Of a stretch of 38,811 nt of DNA, positions 25,655-34,474 are shown in pieces; position 1 is the stretch's first letter; every line of letters starts with the position of its first letter. This stretch comes from Taibaiella sp. (GTDB lineage: Bacteria > Bacteroidota > Bacteroidia > Chitinophagales > Chitinophagaceae), in contig JAIOYR010000034.1 in NCBI GenBank assembly GCA_021740995.1, forward strand, positions 1 through 38,811, written 5' to 3'. The position numbers and the translations under genes were made by a program. A model generated the notes under the pieces. It was not told the origin of the DNA. It did not search any database and was given only the letters and a program-made list of their open reading frames with translations.

Positions 25655-26470
25655 CTATAAAATTTCCCAAACAATTTTATTGTCACCTAATAAACTGACT
25701 TCTTTAAAAAAAAGTTTAGGGTTCTGATTGGTAAGTTTTCTGAATTCACGGATAAAGTAAGATTGATCAGTATAGTTGTGCTCGTAGGTGATGCTGGTGA
25801 GCGATTTGATACCATCAGACTGAATTTTTGAGCGTAGCGCATTTCTGAAGCGGGCTATCCGCTTGTAGTCTGATGGAGAACAAGCCATCATTTTTGTAAA
25901 ATTTCTTTGAAATGTTTTGAAATTCATGTTCAGTTTATCCGCCACATCTGCCACACTGTAGTCATATTCGTTAGTTTCCAGCAAGGCCAGTGCCTGCTCC
26001 ATCTTTACAAACTCCTCTTTTTCTGAGTATACGGACAGCAGAAAGTCTTCGAGAAACTGTAACCTGTTCTCAGAGCTGAATAATTGGTCGCCGGCATTGA
26101 GCCAAAGTTCGCTACCAAAAGGTTGTGAATAATGGGGTGCCACCTGATTAAAATCTTCTCTTAAGAACCTATTTATACCTAATGGTTTAAAGACTATTGC
26201 CACTTCATCTATCGCCCCCTCGCAGTGTACAAAAACAGGATTGGTATATTTTCCCAAAAGTTCTATGCTGCAACTGTTTCCCATGTGCTCTCTTATTGAC
26301 AATCTATGTTCACTTCTACTTATCGATGCACTTTTGAAAAACGAGAGCCCCGTATTGGTGTGCGGAAAGGCAACATGGCTCCACCTATCAGTACTTTCGG
26401 ATCTGAAAAAATAGAAGAAGTCGACATATCGCTCAAGCGTTGCGTGTTTAGGGGCCGTTACCGTCAGCAC
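25655..26470 (-). CDS. AraC-family transcriptional regulator
   Basis: A 271-residue regulator: an N-terminal sensing domain (~1-155) with no recognised ligand signature, then a C-terminal AraC DNA-binding domain. The domain has two helix-turn-helix units, SVADVADKLNMNFKTFQRNFTK and the SITYEHNYTDQSYFIREFRK region (~225-245). It starts with GTG (26470). Targets are unknown; the small membrane protein 61 bases downstream is the nearest candidate. Confidence 0.88.
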   Translation of the reverse strand: MLTVTAPKHATLERYVDFFYFFRSESTDRWSHVAFPHTNTGLSFFKSASISRSEHRLSIREHMGNSCSIELLGKYTNPVFVHCEGAIDEVAIVFKPLGINRFLREDFNQVAPHYSQPFGSELWLNAGDQLFSSENRLQFLEDFLLSVYSEKEEFVKMEQALALLETNEYDYSVADVADKLNMNFKTFQRNFTKMMACSPSDYKRIARFRNALRSKIQSDGIKSLTSITYEHNYTDQSYFIREFRKLTNQNPKLFFKEVSLLGDNKIVWEIL

Positions 26471-26531
26471 AAACTTTATTTGCAGGTAAAGTTACTTATC
26501 ATTACCAATTTTTGGGATTTAGATGGAAGCG

Positions 26532-26581
26532 AAAAAATGAGAAAAGGTGCCATCGCTCTCGCTCTGCGCACCCTTTCTCAT
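26532..26581 (-). terminator. Terminator-like hairpin next to repeat A
   Basis: ATGAGAAAAGGTGC (26537-26550) pairs with GCACCCTTTCTCAT (26568-26581), 13 of 14 bp, with a 17-base loop. Read on the minus strand it is followed by a T run (26537-26532), as an intrinsic terminator would be; TTTT also follows on the plus strand. Confidence 0.65.
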
Positions 26582-26584
26582 TTT

Positions 26585-26629
26585 GTGGACAGCCCCGACA
26601 AATTGTCGAACCGGATGATGGATTTCTTC
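26585..26629 (+). repeat. 45-bp repeat, copy A
   Basis: Begins GTGGACAGCCCCGACAAATT and continues through TGTCGAACCGG to GATTTCTTC. It matches copy B (34380-34424) at 38 of 45 positions without gaps, in the same orientation; both sit directly beside a terminator-like hairpin. The segment CGACAAATTGTCG is itself palindromic. Confidence 0.85.
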
Positions 26630-27070
26630 CGACTGATATATAATCTACGCAGTGTTCTTTAACGATGATTAGATTGACTTAACTTTCATGAGTGATTTGA
26701 AAGATAATTCAACCACACCTTTGACCAACTCTAAAATCCTTCATTATTTAATTGTAAACTAATCTAAATCACTCGTTTCTTTAAACAACTCAACTAAATG
26801 CTGCACACACATTTCAATGAGCGGTTCATACATAAATGCATTTATGTGGATATTTTCTGGAGTCTTAGGTTAACACATGGTACAACCTAATTTCCATTGC
26901 ATCTGACTTAGCGGCCACATAAACCACTTGCATGTGTAAATTTGATCTTGATGCAACAGTTCTGTAAAAATCAAAATTGCGGGTCAATATTATCGTTCTG
27001 AATTTATCATATTATTATAAATAAACCTATTTTAATTTTAATGGCAATAAAAATGGTCGGAATATATATA

Positions 27071-27682
27071 TTAACTCAAGTTCTTTTTAATATTTATTAA
27101 TTTTACTCCTTTAATCGGTAAAATGGTGTTCTCTGTTACTCTTATGTTTGTCTCCGAATGATATTTATATCCTGCAATAATTGAAGCCCATGTTTTTGCG
27201 AATTTCTTACGCCCCAGCATACTATTCATCATTCCAAACATTCTATTTTTCATAGAGTAGTTTAAAGTAGAAGTCAGAATTGTTTTGTCTCCTTTAGCAG
27301 TAAGTCTAAAATCACCGCCCATTGTCTGAATACCTTGAACTTTATAAATACGATAAGCGTTGAATTTTTGGTAGTGCTCTGCTTCATTCCATATCAAGTT
27401 TTCTTCCTCCAATATAGCTCCTTTAAAAGCCTTTGACATTATCATATATCGTTTTGCTCCCACACCCTCATTATACGCTGTAATAACATAAGACGAATCT
27501 ACCGTTGGGCTGTTTTTGTAAATGCCTCCAACATCTTTGAAATTTGCCCATACACTTTCTATTGGAGCATCAATTTCTACCTCCATAGTGATTTCAGTTG
27601 CACTTCTTCCCAATACGGTTGTTTGTGCGGTTGCTGAATTTATTACAAATAATCCAATGAAAATAATTAGTATGTACTTCAT
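27071..27682 (-). CDS. SRPBCC-family protein with signal peptide
   Basis: A 203-residue protein with an N-terminal signal peptide (MKYILIIFIGLFVINSATAQ) followed by a START/Bet v1-like SRPBCC domain, a fold that encloses hydrophobic ligands. EVEIDAPIESVWANFKDVGGIYKNSP is the typical opening of the domain. YSMKNRMFGMMNSML and IIAGYKYHSET align with YSMKNGFFDVMNTLM and IMAGHKLYIET of the upstream gene, so the two are paralogues, one exported and one cytosolic. It follows that gene by 4 bases. The ligand is unknown. Confidence 0.8.
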   Translation of the reverse strand: MKYILIIFIGLFVINSATAQTTVLGRSATEITMEVEIDAPIESVWANFKDVGGIYKNSPTVDSSYVITAYNEGVGAKRYMIMSKAFKGAILEEENLIWNEAEHYQKFNAYRIYKVQGIQTMGGDFRLTAKGDKTILTSTLNYSMKNRMFGMMNSMLGRKKFAKTWASIIAGYKYHSETNIRVTENTILPIKGVKLINIKKNLS

Positions 27683-27686
27683 TTAT

Positions 27687-28199
27687 CTAATTTAATTGTT
27701 TAACAATTGATGTGTCTAATTTGGTTTTTTCGTTTACAATGGCTCCTGTTTCAATATAAAGTTTATGTCCAGCCATTATACCATCTAATAGTTTCGAATT
27801 CATGTTTTTCATCATGAGAGTGTTCATTACATCGAAAAATCCATTTTTCATAGAGTATGCCATAGTACCTGTCAGGGTAGTTTTTTCTCCTTGTCTTCCT
27901 ATAGCTAAATCCAATGCCATTGTATCAATACCTGGCATTTTTTTCAGTTCTTGTACTTCTATTTTGATGTTTTTGCCATCGTTCCATTCCGTTACTTTTT
28001 CTTCGGCACTTGCACCCATCATCGTAAAATCACAATGTCGGGTTGCACCAACTCCTTCTTTTTGTGTAGAAGTAATAAATGATTTACTTACCGCAGGATG
28101 TCCGTGGCAAATGTTACCAAAGTCTGCTAATGCTTTCCAAACTTTGTCTTTTGATTGATTGATTTCAACCTCTCTTTTAATTGTTGTTATTTTTCCCAT
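27687..28199 (-). CDS. SRPBCC-family protein, cytosolic
   Basis: A 170-residue Bet v1-like ligand-binding protein without a signal peptide. The opening REVEINQSKDKVWKALADFGNICHGHP and the later KEGVGATRHCDFTMMG are typical SRPBCC features. It starts 2 bases after the tetR gene and ends 4 bases before its exported paralogue, so the three genes form one operon. A role in binding or converting a hydrophobic compound that also acts as TetR effector is a reasonable inference. Confidence 0.8.
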   Translation of the reverse strand: MGKITTIKREVEINQSKDKVWKALADFGNICHGHPAVSKSFITSTQKEGVGATRHCDFTMMGASAEEKVTEWNDGKNIKIEVQELKKMPGIDTMALDLAIGRQGEKTTLTGTMAYSMKNGFFDVMNTLMMKNMNSKLLDGIMAGHKLYIETGAIVNEKTKLDTSIVKQLN

Positions 28200-28201
28200 T
28201 T

Positions 28202-28789
28202 TTATTTATTTGTTTTTAAATTATTGAATAAAAGTTTCATTGTCGTAAATCCCTTTTTGTTGCTATTGAGACTCTTTGCTCTAGTCAACACACCGTAAAA
28301 TGTAGAATGAAGAAGTGTTGCAATTTCTTTCGAGTCGTAGTTAGGATTTAAGTCTCCTTCTTTTTGTGCCCGTTTAACACAAGGTTCAACTGCATTTATG
28401 ATTTTTTCAAATCCCTTACTTGTTACAGTAGCAATGTTTTCATTTATTGCCCCAAGTTCAGACATCATGTTATTAACCATACAACCCATGTAATTCATTT
28501 GAGGTTGCATTTTGAGCATAACTGAATAAAATTCCTCAAGTTGGTCAATCGCTCTGTCTTTATTATTTGGAGAGAGGATATTGATTATCCTTTCAGTATT
28601 TGACTTGTCAAAACTTTCTAGTGTAGCAAGTAAATAATTCTCTTTATTTTCAAAAGCATTATAAAACGCACCTTTTGTCATGCCAGTAGCTTTGCATATT
28701 TCGTCAAGTCCTACATTCCCGTAGCCCTTTGAACAAAAGAGGGTTAACCCGATTTGTATAACTTTTTCTTTGTCGTGTTTAATATTCAC
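28202..28789 (-). CDS. TetR/AcrR-family transcriptional regulator
   Basis: A 195-residue regulator with the helix-turn-helix GLDEICKATGMTKGAFYNAFENKENYL near residues 27-53 and an all-helical effector domain. It starts with GTG, since no ATG precedes the DNA-binding domain. A 32-bp inverted repeat 22 bases upstream (28811-28842) is the likely operator, implying autoregulation of the tetR-SRPBCC-SRPBCC operon. The -7 box TATATTTG ends only 4 bases before the GTG. Confidence 0.88.
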   Translation of the reverse strand: MNIKHDKEKVIQIGLTLFCSKGYGNVGLDEICKATGMTKGAFYNAFENKENYLLATLESFDKSNTERIINILSPNNKDRAIDQLEEFYSVMLKMQPQMNYMGCMVNNMMSELGAINENIATVTSKGFEKIINAVEPCVKRAQKEGDLNPNYDSKEIATLLHSTFYGVLTRAKSLNSNKKGFTTMKLLFNNLKTNK

Positions 28790-28793
28790 GATG

Positions 28794-28801
28794 CAAATAT
28801 A
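28794..28801 (-). promoter_or_regulatory. -7 box of the tetR-SRPBCC operon
   Basis: TATATTTG on the minus strand (28801-28794) matches TAnnTTTG and is separated by only 4 bases from the GTG start at 28789, implying a leaderless or nearly leaderless transcript. No good -33 TTTG lies at the normal distance; the operator occupies that region. Confidence 0.5.
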
Positions 28802-28810
28802 GTAAAAATA

Positions 28811-28842
28811 ATTTCAAATAGACTAATCGGTCTGTTTGAAAT
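28811..28842. promoter_or_regulatory. 32-bp inverted repeat, TetR operator candidate
   Basis: ATTTCAAATAGAC (28811-28823), spacer TAATCG, GTCTGTTTGAAAT (28830-28842): the arms match at 12 of 13 positions. The core AGAC-N6-GTCT is of TetR-operator type. It overlaps the -33 zone of the tetR promoter. Confidence 0.7.
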
Positions 28843-29074
28843 CATAAAATTAGAAATGATTATTAAAATGATTTTAATTGGTGAGAGTTTTTAGAATTTA
28901 ATAGTCGGTTCGACTTTCCTATGAAGATAAAAAACAAAACCATTGCAGTGCAAGGGTTTTGTAAGAAGTGGAAAAGGGCGGGAATATGTCGAACTTTTTT
29001 GTTGAGGATTTGGAGAGATTTCAGGTTAATATGGGCAAATTTTAACAGCTTGATAGCATCGGTGGAATAACTCA

Positions 29075-29082
29075 TATTTTTG
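29075..29082 (+). promoter_or_regulatory. -7 box of the primase-helicase gene
   Basis: TATTTTTG matches TAnnTTTG and ends 4 bases before GTG 29087. No clear -33 TTTG is present at the usual distance. Confidence 0.45.
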
Positions 29083-29086
29083 CTTG

Positions 29087-32000
29087 GTGGACAGTAATGG
29101 CTTCAATATTAATTTGTTTAATGCTCTATTCCGGGGTAGGGATGACGTATTTGCAAAACGGTGGGAGACCAAAGATAAGAGCGGGTATGCTCCTGCCTAT
29201 GATATTGATTGGAATCAATACTCACTTCACAAAGCATCCGGCGGTACTTTAAAGGATTATCCACATAAAAGCTATTCTAAACTTACAGATGCTGCAATTA
29301 TTGCACATTTGGAAGGCAGCGATGTTGTCGGTATTTATCCGCTTTTAGAAAACGACACTTCATGGTTTCTCGCTGTTGATTTTGATGAAAACAACTGGAG
29401 AACGGAAATCATTAAGTTATTTGAGTATTGTCGTCAACATCAATTGCCCTCATATATTGAACGGTCACGTTCGGGCAATGGTGGTCATTTATGGATATTC
29501 TTTGAAGAGCCCTACCCTGCAATAAAAAGCAGGGCTATTATCAAGGATTTTCTAAAATGTGCAGGGATTGCTATCAAGGCATCAAACAGTACCAGCTTTG
29601 ACCGGATATTTCCTAACCAGGATCAGCACACAGGGAAAGGGTTAGGTAATCTAATTGCCCTGCCGTTTCAAAAGGCCGCTATGGAAAATGGTAATTGCTG
29701 CTTTATTGACCCTCATACTTTTGAACCATATCCTGACCAATTGGGGTTTCTCGCCTCAATACAGAAAGTAGCTACTTCAATATTTGATAAGCTATATACC
29801 GGATTAAATCAAAGCCCTCGTATTGTTGATAAAATCCAAGAACGATTAAAAACAACAAGAGCCGGTATTCAAATATTTTTAGACAACAAAATCACGATAA
29901 GCCGGGATAATCTACCGTCAGAAGTTGTGTTGTTTTTAAGAGAGCATCTCAAAGCAAACAACCCGATTTTTTTCATTAGGAAAGCTACCGGTCAAAACAC
30001 TCATGGCATAGCATCATCTGCTACATTGCTTGAAGAACAAACCGACCGGATAATGTTACCCAGAGGATATATTGGTGCGTTACTCCGGTATTGTAAAGCA
30101 CATAAGCTGGAGTACCAGTTAACCGATCAAAGAACAAAGCTGCCAGAAGTTGACTATGAGCAAAAAGGCCAGCTATACGATTTCCAACAACCAGCCCTTG
30201 CCATAGCCGACAAGAAAGAAATGGGCGTTATTGTAGCACCTCCCGGTTCCGGTAAAACCATTGTTGGACTTTCTATCATAGTGCAAAAGAAACAACCGGC
30301 CCTAATCATTGTTCATCGCAGGCAGTTACTTGATCAATGGATACAGCGGATACAATCATTCTTAGGCATACTGAAATATAAGATTGGCAGAATTACAAAA
30401 GGTCAGGTGGACATTGGTGAACATATAACGGTAGCCATGATTCAAAGTCTTGGTAATGCTGAAGTAGCAAATAAAATAGAAAAGGCTTTCGGCACTATAA
30501 TCATAGATGAGTGCCATCATTTGCCGTCCGATACATACAAGGCTGTTCTGCAACAGTTACACACTTATTACCTGTATGGACTAACAGCTACGCCAATAAG
30601 GAAAAACAAGGATGAGAAAATGATTTTCGCCCAGATCGGCGAAGTGATCCATGAGATAGCCGTTCCCAAACATCACGATAATAATAAGGGCTTGTTCATC
30701 AATATCAGTGATACGGATTTAGATATCCCCTTCAATGCAGCCACTGATAATTTTGAAACGCTCTCAGATATACTTGTCCATGATACCGCCCGAAATGCCT
30801 TGATTGCAGATGATATTAGAACCGAAATAAATAACGGCAAAAGTATCATGGTGCTTACTGAAAGAAAAGCGCATATAGAAATACTGAATCATTTCTTAAA
30901 GCAGGATTGCGAAACCATTACTTTATCTGGCGATGATACTGAAGTAGCAAGGAAAGCAAAAATGAGGCAAATAGAAGATGGTCGTTTCCAGGTATTAATC
31001 ACTACCGGACAGTTTATGGGTGAGGGAATTGATATAGGTGCGCTTGATTGTTTATTTCTGGTTTATCCCTGTTCATTTGAAGGTAAGCTGGTACAGTATA
31101 TCGTCAGGGTGCAGCGAAGTGAGAATGTTCCTGCTATTTATGATTACAGGGACTTGAATATTCCTCATTTGGAAAAAATGTTTCAGAAAAGGAATAAGCA
31201 CTACAATAAGCTGGCTAATTCCGGCATAATAAAAACACACGAAGAATACCTTTTGAGGTTTGAGGAAGACAGATTTTATGTCGGCAGCCAGGCAAACGCT
31301 TATCCAATTTCTGTTCTTGAATTGGGGATGAATATTGATTGCTTTCAAAAAGGAATAGTATGGAAAATCAGGGTATTAAAATACAAGGAAGATGAATGCA
31401 GCATTTTTGCTGAAATTCTCAATTATAATGTAATAATACAGGAAGACATTCAACAGCTTTCATTGTCGTTGCTACCCATTGAGCAAATAAGATTCAGAAC
31501 AATTGATACGGGCGGTATTCTAAAATCTGTAGTTCTGAAAAGAACAGTGGTCACCACGCCCGCTGTCTCGGTATCACTTCCTCCTGTTCCATCAATAGTT
31601 CAATCGTGGGTATTTGAAAAGATCATAAAAATACCGTTTAAAAAAATCTGTTTTGGAAACGGATGTGTTACTATCCCTTTTTATTTATCGGCAATCGGGA
31701 AAGATATTACCATAGAAATACCCAACGATAATGCCAGACCGGAGTTTGAGGCTATTAAGGAATATTTCTCGAAAATCCTGAGAACAAAATCCATTACGGT
31801 AAACATCAGGATAAAGCATGATAAGCAGAACGCTCTTTCTTATGAAGCGAGTTCCGATGAGGTAAATGCAATAAACGGGGAGATCATTGATTCCGTAAGG
31901 TTTGAATTTGTAAGACGGGATTTCAAGAAATTTAAGGGTGATGGAAATGCTAAATCAATCTTGTCCTTTGATGATTTAAAACAGTCGAATCAAAGCATTG

Positions 32001-32422
32001 GCGCATTATTGGAAAATGAAGCTGCGTTGCTCAACGAGGTATTAAAAATGGAATTAGCAAAGCACTTTCTCCAGATCAAATATTTAGCATCAAAGCATGA
32101 AGCCTCAGTTTTAAAACTTCGATTTATTCTACAACCCTTCTCTTTCATTTTCCTGATTGCAGGAGAAAATAAATATCACTTGATCTGGGAAACCCTTGAT
32201 AGTGAAGAAGCAACCTATCTATGGCATATAGCTAAGGATAAAGTTGCGTTACGGGCTGTAATTAAAGAAATAGAAACAAGCCTTAATGAAATGAAACTAA
32301 CAGGCAGGAATTCCTATATCAAAAAAGCACCGGATTATTTTAGCCGGATTATTCACGACTATTCCGATACGAAAAAGGGGTTTGTTGAATGGAAGGGTGT
32401 ATTGGAAGAAAGGCTTATATAG
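29087..32422 (+). CDS. TOTE-type primase-helicase (AEP domain plus SF2 helicase)
   Basis: An 1111-residue protein. Residues ~5-235 match the archaeo-eukaryotic primase domain of TOTE conflict systems: NALFRGRDDVFAKRW, GIYPLLENDTSWFLAVDFD, ERSRSGNGGHLWIFF and RIFPNQDQ. Residues ~355-700 are a superfamily 2 helicase with APPGSGKT, IIIDECHH, GLTATP, TTGQFMGEGIDIG and QYIVRVQR. Homologues I recall have CxKP...KCxxC zinc cysteines between the RGR and YPLL motifs; here the segment is DWNQYSLHKASGGTLKDY, without cysteine. The last ~330 residues match nothing I know. Start is GTG 29087 or TTG 29084; no ATG is available. Presumed role: defence or conflict with mobile DNA. Confidence 0.85.
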   Translation: MDSNGFNINLFNALFRGRDDVFAKRWETKDKSGYAPAYDIDWNQYSLHKASGGTLKDYPHKSYSKLTDAAIIAHLEGSDVVGIYPLLENDTSWFLAVDFDENNWRTEIIKLFEYCRQHQLPSYIERSRSGNGGHLWIFFEEPYPAIKSRAIIKDFLKCAGIAIKASNSTSFDRIFPNQDQHTGKGLGNLIALPFQKAAMENGNCCFIDPHTFEPYPDQLGFLASIQKVATSIFDKLYTGLNQSPRIVDKIQERLKTTRAGIQIFLDNKITISRDNLPSEVVLFLREHLKANNPIFFIRKATGQNTHGIASSATLLEEQTDRIMLPRGYIGALLRYCKAHKLEYQLTDQRTKLPEVDYEQKGQLYDFQQPALAIADKKEMGVIVAPPGSGKTIVGLSIIVQKKQPALIIVHRRQLLDQWIQRIQSFLGILKYKIGRITKGQVDIGEHITVAMIQSLGNAEVANKIEKAFGTIIIDECHHLPSDTYKAVLQQLHTYYLYGLTATPIRKNKDEKMIFAQIGEVIHEIAVPKHHDNNKGLFINISDTDLDIPFNAATDNFETLSDILVHDTARNALIADDIRTEINNGKSIMVLTERKAHIEILNHFLKQDCETITLSGDDTEVARKAKMRQIEDGRFQVLITTGQFMGEGIDIGALDCLFLVYPCSFEGKLVQYIVRVQRSENVPAIYDYRDLNIPHLEKMFQKRNKHYNKLANSGIIKTHEEYLLRFEEDRFYVGSQANAYPISVLELGMNIDCFQKGIVWKIRVLKYKEDECSIFAEILNYNVIIQEDIQQLSLSLLPIEQIRFRTIDTGGILKSVVLKRTVVTTPAVSVSLPPVPSIVQSWVFEKIIKIPFKKICFGNGCVTIPFYLSAIGKDITIEIPNDNARPEFEAIKEYFSKILRTKSITVNIRIKHDKQNALSYEASSDEVNAINGEIIDSVRFEFVRRDFKKFKGDGNAKSILSFDDLKQSNQSIGALLENEAALLNEVLKMELAKHFLQIKYLASKHEASVLKLRFILQPFSFIFLIAGENKYHLIWETLDSEEATYLWHIAKDKVALRAVIKEIETSLNEMKLTGRNSYIKKAPDYFSRIIHDYSDTKKGFVEWKGVLEERLI

Positions 32423-32623
32423 CATTTTTGTGCGAAAACGTCCCTAATTTACAGTTTTTATCAATGTTTCTACTCAGAGCAATTCCTTTGGTTTTTGAAC
32501 AACTTTTAAACAACCACCCTATTTTTTCACAACATTTTAGTGTAAAAAAGCATTGATAATCAATTTGTTACCTATCTTTTGAACTGATTTTTATACACCG
32601 CACAGTCAAAAGTGGCTATTATT

Positions 32624-34267
32624 TCACGTTATTTTGTTTATAAAATACCGGGTAGCCTTTCTTTCTCCGGTCACCCCCAATGTATTATCCTCAACCATAC
32701 TATATAGCTGAGATTTTATCTTCCTGATCGGGATTTCAATACCCACCCTTTGGTGAATATCGCTAACCGAACTATTCGGGTAAACCTTCAAATCCTGAAA
32801 TATCAGTTCCTTTAATCTATGGTCTTCGATTTTCTTAAGGTTCGTTTTGCCTTTAAAATCCGCTTTTCTTAAAAAGTCGGGGTTTAGGTAATATTCTACG
32901 CCCTTTGTCTTCCCCTTGGTTTTCACTAAGCCGAGGTCTATTAACCTGCCCAACCAATCTCTTATTGCATTCGGCTGTTTTAAACTCAGGTTTTTCGAAA
33001 ATTCTATAGCCGACAACGTGGTATGTTGCGCAATTAACCCGAGGCAAATAATTTCTTTCTGGCGAAGCTGGAACTCTTCATTTGCCCGGCTCACCAACTT
33101 GATCACTTCATCCTTAGTAATTCTTTTCCTTATCGTAACGGTTACCCTGTCGTCTCCTTCGGTTACAACCGGTAATTGCTTACCGTTTGAAAGCAGTACC
33201 TCGTACATTTTATCATAGCCGGTGCCTTCACGCTCCATTAGCTTCAGGTCGTAAAATACTTTAGCCAGATGCTCATTACGCCTAACCGTTTTGTGCAGCA
33301 TATTTTCAGGCGTTACTCCCGTGGGTAGCAGGCCGGGATTGTGCATCTCAATTCGGTCGGTATAAAGGTTGATGAAAATATCTCCTCTGGTGGTATATGG
33401 CCGATGCACTAAAGCATTGGCGAGAAGCTCTCGTATTATCTCCTCCTCATAGTTAGGTATGAACTTCCTGAATATGCCATCCGATACTTCTATGCCTTCT
33501 TTCCAGTCCGGTATCTGTGTCCATACGGCTTCTATCATTTCTTTGGGGTTCAGGGAGAAGTCATCCCACACTATTTTGTTTACCCTGCTGCCGCTCTCAT
33601 CATACTTGAAAAACTGGATTACAGTGGCATACAGCAATTTTGCCCGGTCAGTTCGCTTGCCTACCCATAATACACCAAGATTGGTAAGAGAATCTCCTTC
33701 TACCATCAGGTAATAATCAAGTAGTTCATCTGCCGACTTTTCTTTTACGAATGCGGTAACCCTTTCCGATGCCCGAATATCAGCAACAAATTGCTGCATT
33801 TTTTCAGGGTCAACCTCTGTTCTGCGCACGTTGCGTACCAGCTTTGTTTCCCAGATAAACGCAGGCTTGTCGGTAAGTAATCGCATCAGGTCTTCAGGCG
33901 GCAATGGCGTACACTTATCAGATACCCGGTAATAATACCTGCCATCAGTAGTGCTGGCAATCGTGGATAGGCTCTGCATCACTTTTAGTTCTATATACTG
34001 CCCTGCATTTTCTCCGGTTATTATCTCCGCATGGGTAGCCACGTTCACTGTAAGTTCTGAAATTCTTTTTCTTATTTTAGCAGGTAGAGTATTATCAATT
34101 TTTTGACCTACTGGAGCTCCCTTATCATCATCCTCAATGCCGATATAAATTACCCCGCCCCTTGCATTAGCAAAGCATACACAGTCCTTAGCCAACTCAT
34201 TCCAGTCGGCAGAATTGCCGGTTACAATTCTCAATGATTTCTTTTCTATGTGTTGTGTTTCTTCCAT
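32624..34267 (-). CDS. AlbA_2/Schlafen-type ATP-binding protein
   Basis: A 547-residue protein with an N-terminal AlbA_2 (Schlafen) domain, containing LAKDCVCFANARGGVIYIGIEDD, and a GHKL-type ATPase domain around residues 280-375, with RELLANALVHRPY, MHNPGLLPTGVTPENM and EREGTGYDKM. Winged-helix segments follow (about 405-460 and 490-547). Proteins of this type act as transcription regulators or in defence and mobile-element loci; the biochemical role here is unknown. ATG at 34267 is preferred to a TTG at 34276; TATTTTTG on the minus strand (34288-34281) is a likely -7 box. It is convergent with the primase-helicase gene across a 201-base gap. Confidence 0.85.
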   Translation of the reverse strand: MEETQHIEKKSLRIVTGNSADWNELAKDCVCFANARGGVIYIGIEDDDKGAPVGQKIDNTLPAKIRKRISELTVNVATHAEIITGENAGQYIELKVMQSLSTIASTTDGRYYYRVSDKCTPLPPEDLMRLLTDKPAFIWETKLVRNVRRTEVDPEKMQQFVADIRASERVTAFVKEKSADELLDYYLMVEGDSLTNLGVLWVGKRTDRAKLLYATVIQFFKYDESGSRVNKIVWDDFSLNPKEMIEAVWTQIPDWKEGIEVSDGIFRKFIPNYEEEIIRELLANALVHRPYTTRGDIFINLYTDRIEMHNPGLLPTGVTPENMLHKTVRRNEHLAKVFYDLKLMEREGTGYDKMYEVLLSNGKQLPVVTEGDDRVTVTIRKRITKDEVIKLVSRANEEFQLRQKEIICLGLIAQHTTLSAIEFSKNLSLKQPNAIRDWLGRLIDLGLVKTKGKTKGVEYYLNPDFLRKADFKGKTNLKKIEDHRLKELIFQDLKVYPNSSVSDIHQRVGIEIPIRKIKSQLYSMVEDNTLGVTGERKATRYFINKIT

Positions 34268-34341
34268 TCCCTGCAAAAATCAAAAATAAACAAAACACTG
34301 TCTATGTAGTGTACTATTTTAAATGAGCTATTAAGAAGAAT

Positions 34342-34376
34342 AAAAAACCGGGAACATCAGTTCGATGTTCCCGGTT
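34342..34376 (-). terminator. Rho-independent terminator next to repeat B
   Basis: AACCGGGAACATC (34346-34358) pairs perfectly over 13 bp with GATGTTCCCGGTT (34364-34376), loop 5 bases. On the minus strand it is followed by a run of T (34347-34342), terminating the RIC-hemerythrin transcript. Confidence 0.9.
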
Positions 34377-34379
34377 GAA

Positions 34380-34424
34380 GTGGACTCCCCGAACGAATTG
34401 TCGAACCGGTTGATGGATTTTTTC
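34380..34424 (+). repeat. 45-bp repeat, copy B
   Basis: Begins GTGGACTCCCCGAACGAATT, then TGTCGAACCGG and GATTTTTTC. Direct copy of 26585-26629 with 7 mismatches in 45 positions, again immediately right of a terminator hairpin whose own sequence is unrelated to that beside copy A. Confidence 0.85.
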
Positions 34425-34474
34425 AGGAAAATATTCTCATTAAGATCTAAATATGGAATATAACCTGTTAAAGC

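Larger units (their letters stand above)
26471..27070. other. Intergenic region with repeat copy A
   Basis: A 600-base gap between the AraC start and the SRPBCC 3' end. It contains the hairpin at 26537-26581 and repeat copy A at 26585-26629; the remaining ~440 bases are AT-rich, with no frame, tRNA or hairpin that I can support. Confidence 0.6.

Noticed and set aside
26585-26629. tRNA or tmRNA 3' end, suggested by GGTTCGAC followed by GTCCAC on the minus strand
   Set aside because: No T-stem, anticodon arm or acceptor pairing can be built around either copy; kept only as a repeat.
28863-29075. Minus-strand frame of 70 codons between tetR and the primase-helicase gene
   Set aside because: It overlaps the promoter region and its translation has no recognisable features; treated as non-coding.
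32552-32564. ATTGATAATCAAT as a classical FNR box
   Set aside because: The spacer is 1 base, not 4, and it lies between the 3' ends of two convergent genes, with no promoter to control.
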